A stretch of 8,340 bases of DNA from positions 1 through 8,340 of the forward strand of contig JBNMOV010000207.1 in the NCBI GenBank assembly GCA_051275765.1, written 5' to 3'. Numbering within the stretch: the stretch's first letter is position 1; each line of letters starts with the position of its first letter. The stretch is from JAHDCE01 sp051275765 (GTDB taxonomy: Bacteria; Bacteroidota; Bacteroidia; Chitinophagales; Saprospiraceae). Below, piece after piece: positions 1-6,375 of the stretch. Under the pieces are notes generated by a model, which was not told the origin of the DNA, did no database searches, and saw only the letters and a list, made by a program, of their open reading frames with translations. The position numbers and the translations under genes were made by a program.

Positions 1-837
1 TAAATGTAATATTAATTTCTTACTTAACAAAGTTTGCCTGTCCTTATTTCCCTTGCCATTTCTTACATGGATGCACATTCGCTTACTATCTATATCTTCT
101 ATTTTCATATGTAGTAGTTCCTTCTTTCTAAGCCCAGCGGAATAGAGTAACATGATGATACAACGATGCTTGATGTTTTTTGTAACATGTATCATTTGCT
201 CTATCTCTTCTTTGCTGATAACCACTGGGAGTTTTTTATCCTTTATTGGACGATCTATAGAATAGAATCGGTTAGGCATTCCCAAAACTACTTCGTAATA
301 GAATTTTATGCTATTGAGTGCTTGATTTTGATAACTTTTGGAAAAATTAGAATTTCTGGCAATTGAATTCATGTATATAAGTATGTCATTTTCTTGTATC
401 TCCAATATTTTTTTTTCATTAAAATGATTAATGAACCGTTCAAAATGACAGATGTAAGCTTTGGCAGTGTTAAATGCGTATTGTTTGGTTTCCAATTTTT
501 TTAGATATTCTTCTGGACAAGGGCGGTAGTTAAGCGGAAGATTCCTTTTCCTATAATGGTTAATCTCTAAAAGGGGATTATCTCCTGTGCGTCTGTAGCC
601 TTGCGAAAATGAATTCAGATTTACCCAAGCGACTCCTTTGAAAAGTTGAAATATTTTTTCTAAATTTCCTTTTTTATTCGAAATATATGCCATATTATAA
701 TCCTTACTCCATTTTGGATCTGGCAATTGCTTGACTAATGCTTCTATTACTTTATCAGAATAGAATTGTAGCCCTATGTATCTTTTTTCATCTATCAATA
801 GGTGCTTCAATGTTACTTGTTTGGGTTTACTTTCCAT
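1..837 (-). CDS. Tyrosine recombinase (phage-type integrase), partial at its 3' end
   Basis: The frame is open for 279 codons from an ATG at 837 to the window edge, so the C-terminus is missing. Residues 10-75 form a small domain (IGLQFYSDKVIEAL, then QLPDPKWSKDYNMAYI) of the type found at the N-terminus of many Bacteroidota integrases. Residues 105-190 match the SAM-like core-binding domain (TAKAYICHFERFINHF, then NSIKFYYEVVLGMPNR). The catalytic domain begins near 203 and shows the first catalytic Arg (R237 in SAGLRKKEL) and the probable beta-hairpin Lys (K262 in GKGNKDR). The HxxR box and the nucleophilic Tyr would lie beyond position 1. The protein would cut and rejoin DNA at specific sites. 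The same frame continues upstream across a single TAG into the 844-1125 ORF, and the only good promoter lies before that ORF. This start may therefore be internal to a longer original gene. Family assignment is firm; whether the gene is active is not known. Confidence 0.88.
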   Translation of the reverse strand, partial: MESKPKQVTLKHLLIDEKRYIGLQFYSDKVIEALVKQLPDPKWSKDYNMAYISNKKGNLEKIFQLFKGVAWVNLNSFSQGYRRTGDNPLLEINHYRKRNLPLNYRPCPEEYLKKLETKQYAFNTAKAYICHFERFINHFNEKKILEIQENDILIYMNSIARNSNFSKSYQNQALNSIKFYYEVVLGMPNRFYSIDRPIKDKKLPVVISKEEIEQMIHVTKNIKHRCIIMLLYSAGLRKKELLHMKIEDIDSKRMCIHVRNGKGNKDRQTLLSKKLILHL

Positions 838-843
838 AGCTGT

Positions 844-1125
844 CTATATTTTATCTGTCTGATGATTGCCTATTAGCCAGTCTATCTTAAAAGCGAATAA
901 GATATGCTTCCCAAAAAGTTGTTCCAATTGTCGAATGGTTTCAGAAGAGTAGGGGACAATCCATTGCTCATTTTTGATATTCATTTTAGCAGACGGTATT
1001 TGCTTCATCTTGTTAAGCCATGCTGGTTTGAAATCAGGAATGAATAATATGATGACTTGTACTGGTTCTCCTTGTGCCAATGCTATGATTTTTGGTGCAG
1101 CATTGGCAGGTGGTGTATTCTTCAT
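844..1125 (-). CDS. N-terminal segment of the integrase, ended by an in-frame TAG
   Basis: This 93-codon ORF sits in the same frame as the integrase downstream. It ends at TAG (844-846), and after two sense codons the integrase ATG follows. Its middle (VQVIILFIPDFKPAWL, KQIPSAKMNIKNEQWIVPYS, IRQLEQLFG) can be aligned by eye with residues 18-73 of the downstream ORF (IGLQFYSDKVIEAL, KQLPDPKWSKDYNMAYIS, LEKIFQLFKG). It therefore looks like a second, upstream copy of the same N-terminal domain. Some Bacteroidota integrases carry one copy and others two (from memory of the family). The ORF starts about 48 nt downstream of a near-perfect promoter, which supports it as the true 5' end. It could be a nonsense-mutated beginning of one gene, a separate small DNA-binding protein coupled to the integrase, or a readthrough arrangement. 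I favour the first but cannot exclude the others. Confidence 0.65.
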   Translation of the reverse strand: MKNTPPANAAPKIIALAQGEPVQVIILFIPDFKPAWLNKMKQIPSAKMNIKNEQWIVPYSSETIRQLEQLFGKHILFAFKIDWLIGNHQTDKI

Positions 1126-1172
1126 AATATTGAAAGCTTACTTTTTAAAAACCTAATTATATGATTATAAGC

Positions 1173-1204
1173 CAAAATTATGCACTTAATTTATTTTTAT
1201 CAAA
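1173..1204 (-). promoter_or_regulatory. Bacteroidota-type promoter for the integrase
   Basis: Read on the minus strand, TTTG (1204-1201) is followed by exactly 20 bp and then TAATTTTG (1180-1173). This fits the primary sigma-factor consensus known from Bacteroides and Flavobacterium (TTTG or TTG, 19-21 bp, TAnnTTTG). Transcription would start near 1167, giving a leader of about 40 nt before the ATG at 1125. Confidence 0.7.
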
Positions 1205-1230
1205 ATATATATGAATGAATATCAGTTAAA

Positions 1231-1277
1231 TAACTAACTTAGTCGTTTAATCGGATTATAAACGATTAAGTTAGCTA
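1231..1277. repeat. 19-bp inverted repeat with 9-bp spacer between divergent genes
   Basis: The left arm (1231-1249, ending CTAACTTAGTCGTTTA) is the reverse complement of the right arm (1259-1277, beginning TAAACGATTAAGTTAG) except at two positions. One of these (G1242/T1266) would be a G-U pair in plus-strand RNA. The spacer is 1250-1258. It lies between the integrase promoter and the start of the Zn-ribbon gene. Arms of this size around a short spacer are the layout of a tyrosine-recombinase core site, but the element could equally be an operator or a hairpin in the leader of the Zn-ribbon mRNA. The repeat is certain; its function is not. Confidence 0.7.
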
Positions 1278-1286
1278 TTATAGACT

Positions 1287-1658
1287 ATGATAGGACGGAA
1301 ATGTAAATATTGTAAAGCAAAAATGAAGGGTAGGGCAGATAAGCAGTATTGCAATACTGCTTGTAAGAATGCGTATAATTATGAGAAAAAAAAGACAGGT
1401 TCTATATCTGTGATGGCAGTAGATAAAATCCTACATGCGAACCATAAAGTTATGGAGCAGATTTTTGAAGGAGAGCAGCGAAAGTATTTTAAGTTGTCAA
1501 AAATCGCTTTATCTAATATGGGATTCAATTTCAGTTACCATACAGGTACTTACCTCAATTCTAAGAAAAAGACTTACCATTATATATATGATTATTCTTG
1601 GATGGAATTTTCCAATCAAGAAGTGATGGTAGTGAGAGGGAAAGGGATTCGAAATTAG
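1287..1658 (+). CDS. Small four-cysteine Zn-ribbon protein of unknown function
   Basis: The product has 123 residues. The N-terminus carries a treble-clef or ribbon-like cysteine set, C6-x2-C9 and C22-x3-C26 (KCKYC, then QYCNTACKNAYNY), which very likely binds one zinc ion. A basic stretch (KKKTG, 34-38) follows, then a helical part around 42-75, and a C-terminal part rich in Tyr (YHYIYDYSWMEF, 97-108) ending in a likely beta-strand (EVMVVRG). I recognise this as a recurring small family in Bacteroidota, usually annotated as hypothetical and about this length; I know of no proven role. The Zn site and basic region would fit nucleic-acid binding, which is inference. It is transcribed away from the integrase. 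I found no match to the usual promoter on the plus strand upstream. The stop codon lies at the edge of the heptad repeat hairpin downstream. Confidence 0.82.
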   Translation: MIGRKCKYCKAKMKGRADKQYCNTACKNAYNYEKKKTGSISVMAVDKILHANHKVMEQIFEGEQRKYFKLSKIALSNMGFNFSYHTGTYLNSKKKTYHYIYDYSWMEFSNQEVMVVRGKGIRN

Positions 1659-1659
1659 T

Positions 1660-1739
1660 AAATTGGAAACTAGAAATTAGGATAATGTTCGTTCTTACCT
1701 CTAATTTCCAATTTCCAATTTCCAATTTCTATTTTCTAA
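1660..1739. repeat. Heptanucleotide (TTTCCAA) tandem repeat forming a hairpin between convergent genes
   Basis: From 1705 to 1739 the sequence has a clear 7-bp period: TTTCCAA three times, then TTTCTAT and TTTCTAA. The opposite orientation appears at 1656-1676 (TAGTAAA, TTGGAAA, CTAGAAA). Segment 1660-1680 pairs with 1701-1721 over 21 positions with two mismatches, and both of these become G-U pairs in minus-strand RNA. The leftward ribBA transcript would thus carry an unbroken 21-bp stem 7 nt after its stop codon. There is no clean U-tract, so it is only a weak terminator candidate. The repeat reaches into the ribBA coding end, supplying its last codons and stop. Confidence 0.72.
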
Positions 1740-2961
1740 GTATTTCATGTCCCATTTTATCTCTTTTCGTTTGGAGATAAAATTCGTTATGTTCGTTAGG
1801 AGTAACTTCTATCGCCACATTTTCCACTATTTCTAAACCATAGCCAACCAATCCTATTCTTTTCTTAGGATTGTTGGTCATGAGTTTCATTTTGGAGATG
1901 CCTAAATCACGAAGTATCTGAGCACCTATACCATAGTCTCTCTGATCCATCTGGAAGCCCAATTTTTGGTTAGCTTCATAGGTATCATAGCCTTCTTCTT
2001 GGAGTTTGTAGGCTTTGAGTTTATTCACCAATCCTATGCCTCTGCCTTCTTGTCTCATATAGAGAACCAATCCTTTGCCTGCCTCATCCACTTTTTTCAT
2101 GGCTGCATGAAGTTGAGGTCCACAGTCACATCTGAGTGAGCCTAAAATATCTCCAGTATCACAAGACGAATGGACTCTTACGAGTATAGGTTCATCTTTT
2201 TCCCAATTACCTTTTTTCAAAGCTAGGTGTGTGTCTCCAGTAGTTATTTCTGTATAAGCGATTAATTCGAATTCGCCATATTCAGTAGGCATTTTAATAG
2301 TGGTTTCTTTTTGGATTAGCCTTTCTGTATTCATTCTATAGGCTACTAGGTCTTTGATTGAAATAATTTTTAAATCAAACTCTTTTGCTATCTTCATCAA
2401 GTCGGGTAAACGAGCCATTGTTCCATCTGCATTCAGTATTTCTACTAGCAATGCTGCAGGATATAAACCTGCCATCCTTGCTAAATCTACTGATGCCTCT
2501 GTATGCCCTGTACGACGGAGTACTCCGCCATCTTTAGCGATAAGAGGAAAGATGTGTCCAGGTCTGGCAAAGTCACTTACCTTAGTATCTTGTTGAGTTA
2601 TTGCCTTTATCCCTGTAGATCTGTCATAAGTAGAAATACCAGTAGAACAGCCTTGTCCTACGAGATCTATGGAAACGGTGAAAGCCGTTTCGTGTAGTGC
2701 CGTATTGTCATTGACCATCATGGGCAATTGCAGCTCTATGGCTCTTTTTTCCGTAATCGGCGTGCAGACTAATCCTCTGCCATGTGTAGCCATGAAATTG
2801 ACCATTTCAGGCGTTACGAGCTCGGCGGCTCCTATGAAGTCGCCTTCATTTTCCCTATCCTCGTCATCTACGACGATGATCAATTTGCCTGCTTTGATAT
2901 CAGCGATGGCTTCAGGGATGCTATTCAGTTGAATCGGGTCGTTTGGTTGGTTGCCAGACAT
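1729..2961 (-). CDS. ribBA: Bifunctional 3,4-dihydroxy-2-butanone-4-phosphate synthase / GTP cyclohydrolase II
   Basis: The protein supplies both precursors of riboflavin in the cytoplasm. The N-terminal RibB half (about 12-205) converts ribulose 5-phosphate to dihydroxybutanone phosphate plus formate. The C-terminal RibA half (about 220-410) opens GTP to the diaminopyrimidine with loss of formate and pyrophosphate. RibB signatures are DDEDRENEGD (32-41), HGRGLVC (60-66), TGISTYDR (107-114), RPGH (133-136) and GHTEAS (152-157). RibA signatures are the zinc cysteines C267, C278 and C280 (CDTGDILGSLRCDC), RQEGRG (303-308) and DQRDYG (339-344), with D339 and R341 corresponding to catalytic Asp and Arg of E. 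coli RibA. All key residues appear present and the length of 410 is typical. The start lies 41 nt inside the GT2 gene; the first dozen residues come from that overlap and precede the conserved fold. It is the last gene of the operon, with no riboswitch seen in front. Confidence 0.97.
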   Translation of the reverse strand: MSGNQPNDPIQLNSIPEAIADIKAGKLIIVVDDEDRENEGDFIGAAELVTPEMVNFMATHGRGLVCTPITEKRAIELQLPMMVNDNTALHETAFTVSIDLVGQGCSTGISTYDRSTGIKAITQQDTKVSDFARPGHIFPLIAKDGGVLRRTGHTEASVDLARMAGLYPAALLVEILNADGTMARLPDLMKIAKEFDLKIISIKDLVAYRMNTERLIQKETTIKMPTEYGEFELIAYTEITTGDTHLALKKGNWEKDEPILVRVHSSCDTGDILGSLRCDCGPQLHAAMKKVDEAGKGLVLYMRQEGRGIGLVNKLKAYKLQEEGYDTYEANQKLGFQMDQRDYGIGAQILRDLGISKMKLMTNNPKKRIGLVGYGLEIVENVAIEVTPNEHNEFYLQTKRDKMGHEILRK

Positions 2962-4150
2962 TGCTTTGTACTCCTTTTAAATAGTTGATAAATCCTTCTA
3001 GTAAGGCTAGGTTCATCATAAAAAAGTAACGTATAGACCTTAGTATGACGATATGGACGTTAAATTGTTGTAAAAACAAATCAAATATCGGAATAATAAA
3101 GATCAATATCGTCTGTAATGAGAACAATATGAGATAAAATAAGTTGTTATCCAAGGCCAGTATTAAATTGGCAATGTATCCAACAATTATAAAAAACGGT
3201 CCTAGCCATCGCAGTACTTTGTGTGGAATAAAGTGAAATGCGACATTAGCCCTAGAGGGTAATAATAGATGTTTATAGGTAGCGAGGTTTTGGAAATTGC
3301 CAGCAGATATGCGTCTTTTTCGCCTATATTCCTCACTCATTTCTTGGGATACGGATTCTCTACAAATGGCTTCTAGTTCATTGATGGCGTTCTTTCCTTT
3401 ATCCAATACATTCATGGCGAGATAAAAATCATCGACTAAGAAATTAGAAGGAACAGGAATAAATAAATCGGAACGCAGTGCGTAGCATCCTCCGAATGGA
3501 CCCATCATTTTACCATTAATAATACTTTCCCTATATTTTATTTTTACTTCTCCAGATATATAATTGTCTTCCGATTTTGAAATGCCATTTTCTTGTATTC
3601 CAATGTGTTTCATATTGGAATCTACCAATCCTATTTTATTATTTTTAAAATGCTTAATTAAATGAAAAACAGTATTTTTTTCTAATAAAACACTAGCATC
3701 TGTAATAATTAAAATATGATTTTCTTCTTGTTCATTTTTATCTGCGGAATATTGGAATAATTGATTAATTACGCTTGGTTTTCCTTGTCTATTCGTAAAA
3801 GGATAAAAATGAAAATTAGATAGATTATGTTCTTCAATAAAATTCTTGACTAAGATATTAGTATCATCAGAAGAATAGTCAGATCCTATATAAACACTCA
3901 GTTTATTACTAGGAAAATTTTGTTCTAGTAGCGTTTTTAACTTCTCAATAATGACTTTTTCCTCATTGTATAATGACATTAAAATAGATACCTGAGGAAG
4001 TGCATCTTCTTTATTAAAAATAATACTATTTCCTTTTTTATTTCTACTTAATATTTTTAATAAAATAGGAAATAAAATATAGCTATAAACTAACAGAAAA
4101 CTGCATAGCCAAAAAATAATTTGCAAGATATAAAATAGCGTATTATTCAT
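2921..4150 (-). CDS. Membrane-anchored family 2 glycosyltransferase
   Basis: A 409-residue processive-type GT2 enzyme, probably adding sugars from nucleotide donors on the cytoplasmic face of the inner membrane. There is one N-terminal membrane helix (about 6-33). The GT-A domain then shows VSILMSLYNEE (54-64), GSDYSSDD (89-96), a DxD-position motif ITDAS (149-153, only the first Asp kept, as often in this group), GGCYALR (220-226), DDF (240-242) and a helix RRKRRISAGNFQNL (276-289) at the place of the QxxRW box. Three hydrophobic segments follow (about 316-333, 337-357, 366-390), and the end carries WQPTKR. The acceptor and product cannot be told; a polysaccharide of the envelope is likely. 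Its start overlaps the stop of the GT4 gene by ATGA, so translation is probably coupled. Its last 41 nt also encode the beginning of RibBA. Confidence 0.92.
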   Translation of the reverse strand: MNNTLFYILQIIFWLCSFLLVYSYILFPILLKILSRNKKGNSIIFNKEDALPQVSILMSLYNEEKVIIEKLKTLLEQNFPSNKLSVYIGSDYSSDDTNILVKNFIEEHNLSNFHFYPFTNRQGKPSVINQLFQYSADKNEQEENHILIITDASVLLEKNTVFHLIKHFKNNKIGLVDSNMKHIGIQENGISKSEDNYISGEVKIKYRESIINGKMMGPFGGCYALRSDLFIPVPSNFLVDDFYLAMNVLDKGKNAINELEAICRESVSQEMSEEYRRKRRISAGNFQNLATYKHLLLPSRANVAFHFIPHKVLRWLGPFFIIVGYIANLILALDNNLFYLILFSLQTILIFIIPIFDLFLQQFNVHIVILRSIRYFFMMNLALLEGFINYLKGVQSNVWQPTKRPDSTE

Positions 4151-5370
4151 AGATTATTACTATTTTCTGAATGAATAATTTGCTCGCATTTCTGGAGTAA
4201 TTTTTTAGCAATTTCTATATTGTCAAATTCGTTTCCAATGAATTTTTGTGCATTTTTTCCAATATTAATTAATTGATCTGCATTATTTTTACAATAGTTC
4301 ATCACTTGAATAAAATCAGCTTTATCATCTGCTATTAATACTTCTTTTTGATGAATGGCATGAATGCCTTCTACACCAATACTTGTCGTGATGACCACTC
4401 TGCCTAGAGCCATGGCTTCTAGTATTTTTACTCGCATTCCGCTACCAGATTGTAATGGGACTACCATGATGGGGTGAGCATTGATAAAGGCATGTGCATC
4501 CTCGACTTCTCCATGCACGATGACGTTTTTTTGTTGTAATTGATGTAGCCAATCTGGTGTATTCCTACCTGCAATATGAAAACTAATATTAGGATATTTT
4601 TCTTGTAAATCATCCCAAATTTTATCCAAAAACCATTTTAATCCCTCGATATTTGGCATCCAATCTAATGAACCAATGAAGGAAATGGACAGATTTTTAT
4701 TAAAAACAGAAAAATCTGCATGATAATCTTTGATATCTATCCCTATTGGAATATTGGCACTTGCTCCTTGGAAGCCCATTTTTACGTATCGCTCCAGATC
4801 TCGCTGAGTGATGGCAGCAAAGAGATCGTAATCATTCAATCTGCTGACTTCATATCTGCGCAGCTTCTCTGTTAGAAGTGATAAATACCATTTTTTAGGA
4901 CCAAAAGTAGTATTGGCAGTAATACGTTCCCATATTTCATGTTCCACATTATGAGAACGCATGATGATTTTAGCTTTGGAATACTGTCGTATAGTGGGAA
5001 TATAAGGAGCTAAATAAAGGGTTTCTAGCTGTATAAGATCAAATTCATTATTAGTCAATAAATCAATCAACTGCTGCCCATAGGCTTCTGATTCAAAACG
5101 ACTGATATGGTAAGATTCTTTACTGAAGAGATTGAGGAACGCGTCTTTAGGCTTTAGGCGGTTATCTATTTCTATAACATTGATGCTTTGATAATGACTC
5201 ATTAGCGAACTCGCTGCTTCAATATCTGCATGATGCTTGATGGTATTCATCGCCAATAAGGAAACCTTACAACCCAGATGATGCAATGCCTTCCCCAGAT
5301 AACTGATGGCTAGGGATTCTCCGTCTTTGACAGGGTAGGGGAATTTCTTACATAATTGAAGAATGTGCAT
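4147..5370 (-). CDS. Family 4 glycosyltransferase
   Basis: A 407-residue soluble GT-B enzyme without a signal peptide or membrane helices. The N-terminal Rossmann-like half begins MHILQLCKKFPYPVKDGESLA, with the glycine-bearing acceptor loop near 17, and contains RSHNVEHEIW (138-147), a motif common in one GT4 subgroup. The C-terminal donor-binding half holds FIGSLDWMPNIEGLKWF (231-247), FHIAGR (264-269) and GSGMRVKILEAMALGRVV (308-325). E318 is the second Glu of the usual E-x7-E motif; the first is replaced by Gly, as in other members with the GSGMRVKILEAM form. It likely transfers a sugar from a nucleotide-sugar to a lipid-linked or surface glycan; the substrate is unknown. It is first in the operon, directly behind a good promoter, and overlaps the GT2 gene by 4 nt. 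The ATG at 5370 is the natural start, because the sequence MHILQLCKKFPYP matches the usual family beginning. Confidence 0.93.
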   Translation of the reverse strand: MHILQLCKKFPYPVKDGESLAISYLGKALHHLGCKVSLLAMNTIKHHADIEAASSLMSHYQSINVIEIDNRLKPKDAFLNLFSKESYHISRFESEAYGQQLIDLLTNNEFDLIQLETLYLAPYIPTIRQYSKAKIIMRSHNVEHEIWERITANTTFGPKKWYLSLLTEKLRRYEVSRLNDYDLFAAITQRDLERYVKMGFQGASANIPIGIDIKDYHADFSVFNKNLSISFIGSLDWMPNIEGLKWFLDKIWDDLQEKYPNISFHIAGRNTPDWLHQLQQKNVIVHGEVEDAHAFINAHPIMVVPLQSGSGMRVKILEAMALGRVVITTSIGVEGIHAIHQKEVLIADDKADFIQVMNYCKNNADQLINIGKNAQKFIGNEFDNIEIAKKLLQKCEQIIHSENSNNL

Positions 5371-5399
5371 CTATTTGTTTTGCTTTAGGACTTCTACCA

Positions 5400-5430
5400 C
5401 AAATCTACAAATCATATGTTGTTCTACCAA
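5400..5430 (-). promoter_or_regulatory. Bacteroidota-type promoter for the GT4-GT2-ribBA operon
   Basis: On the minus strand TTG (5430-5428) is followed by 20 bp and then TAGATTTG (5407-5400), a full match to TAnnTTTG with ideal spacing. Transcription would begin near 5393, about 22 nt before the ATG at 5370. No other good promoter was seen before the GT2 or ribBA genes, although the search was by eye. Confidence 0.65.
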
Positions 5431-5461
5431 TTTATAGACTTGATTGCTAGAGTTTGGACAT

Positions 5462-5502
5462 AAAAAAACAGCAGTTACATTTTTCAATGTGCTGCTGTTT
5501 TT
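5462..5502. terminator. Bidirectional intrinsic terminator
   Basis: AAAAACAGCAG (5464-5474) pairs perfectly with CTGCTGTTTTT (5492-5502). An inner stem, ACATT (5477-5481) with AATGT (5486-5490), extends it after a short bulge, leaving a 4-nt loop. In the leftward direction the stem is followed by a run of seven T. It lies 28 nt past the stop of the exported-protein gene and separates that gene from the glycosyltransferase operon. Confidence 0.85.
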
Positions 5503-5530
5503 AGTAAGCTCTACTCTCTACATACTTATT

Positions 5531-6187
5531 TTAATTCTTCATGGCTACTCTGTATTCGTTAGCATCATGTTGGTTCACCACCCAATAGTTATAATCTTCT
5601 ACCATTTTGTCTATATTCTTTAGGTTGAAATCTTTCTTACCTACCTTGCTAGTCATGGCATTATATCCCTTAAATAATTTCTTAGCTTGTGCTGCGAAGT
5701 TTTCTTCGTCTACTTTTAGAAAATCTCCATCGTTATTTTCTATGAAGAAAGAATAAGTATATGGATTCTTTACATCGTTTCTTACCTCTATATAGTAGCA
5801 GTATAGTCTATAGTGCCCTTTGTTGACTTCTTTATTCATGAATACTGTCGTAGGTCCAAACATACGTGATGGTCTGTCTGCCTTACGTGTATCATACTCT
5901 ATCCAATTATTTACTTTCTTACCTGTTGCGTCTACTTTTGTTTGTTGGTAAGCATATCCTTCTAATTGATTAGGCTTATAAGTAACCTTCTTACTAGATC
6001 CTTTTTTGAAGAATTTTACGCTGATTTGACTATCTGCCCAGTCGCTGATAATAATGGTACCTTCCATCTTTTTTCCTGAGTTGTCTATAACATAACCAGG
6101 AGCTTTATCACCTTTTTTTGTCTGTGCTTGTAATGTAGCTGTAATTCCGAAAGCGATGATAAGTGTGAGAGTGATAAACTTTTTCAT
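5531..6187 (-). CDS. Exported protein of unknown function
   Basis: A 218-residue product with a clear Sec signal peptide: MKK, a hydrophobic core (about 4-16) and a probable signal peptidase I site after A21 (TLQA|Q). There is no lipobox Cys and no later membrane segment, so the mature protein should be periplasmic or secreted. It starts with GYVIDNSGKKMEGTIIISDW and goes on to a strand-rich part (VTYKPNQLEGYAYQ, 68-81). This resembles the general pattern of small Bacteroidota exported proteins with a GYV..G..GTI opening and a Y.P..L.GY segment, but I cannot name a domain. Aromatic residues are plentiful (YRLYCYYIEV, 126-135; YSFFIENNDGDFLKVDEENF, 145-164). It is a single-gene unit, divergent from the DUF1295 gene and closed by the terminator at 5462-5502. 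I saw no consensus promoter before it. The gene is real; the function is unknown. Confidence 0.85.
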   Translation of the reverse strand: MKKFITLTLIIAFGITATLQAQTKKGDKAPGYVIDNSGKKMEGTIIISDWADSQISVKFFKKGSSKKVTYKPNQLEGYAYQQTKVDATGKKVNNWIEYDTRKADRPSRMFGPTTVFMNKEVNKGHYRLYCYYIEVRNDVKNPYTYSFFIENNDGDFLKVDEENFAAQAKKLFKGYNAMTSKVGKKDFNLKNIDKMVEDYNYWVVNQHDANEYRVAMKN

Positions 6188-6311
6188 GATTAATGTTTTT
6201 AAATGTGAACCATTTCGTATTAATAATTACAATATGCGACGAGGCTGATATAATGTTGTGAGTAGTTTTCGTTCTTTTGTGACATTTTATTAAATTTAAA
6301 TAACAATATTT

Positions 6312-6319
6312 TATATTTG
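6312..6319 (+). promoter_or_regulatory. Possible -7 element for the DUF1295 gene
   Basis: TATATTTG matches the TAnnTTTG consensus and sits 56 nt before the ATG at 6376. No TTG is found 19-21 bp upstream, so this is a half-site and remains tentative. Confidence 0.3.
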
Positions 6320-6375
6320 ATTATTCTTACATTAATTTATTGATAATCAGACTTTAATATTAAAAGTAATAACAT

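Noticed and set aside
166..366. Plus-strand 66-residue ORF near the left edge
   Set aside because: It is antisense to the integrase core-binding and catalytic region, which has clear family motifs.
974..1156. Plus-strand 60-residue ORF with hydrophobic stretches
   Set aside because: It lies antisense to the promoter-backed N-terminal integrase ORF and shows no family pattern; a shadow frame.
1..1286. Full integrative element boundary with att repeats or tRNA
   Set aside because: No tRNA-like sequence or direct repeat pair was seen; only one inverted repeat is present, and the element would extend beyond the window.
2354..2988. Several plus-strand ORFs of 64-87 residues
   Set aside because: All are antisense to the strongly conserved ribBA coding sequence and look like low-complexity shadow translations.
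2962..3100. FMN riboswitch before ribBA
   Set aside because: The upstream sequence is coding DNA of the GT2 gene and shows none of the conserved RFN-element blocks.
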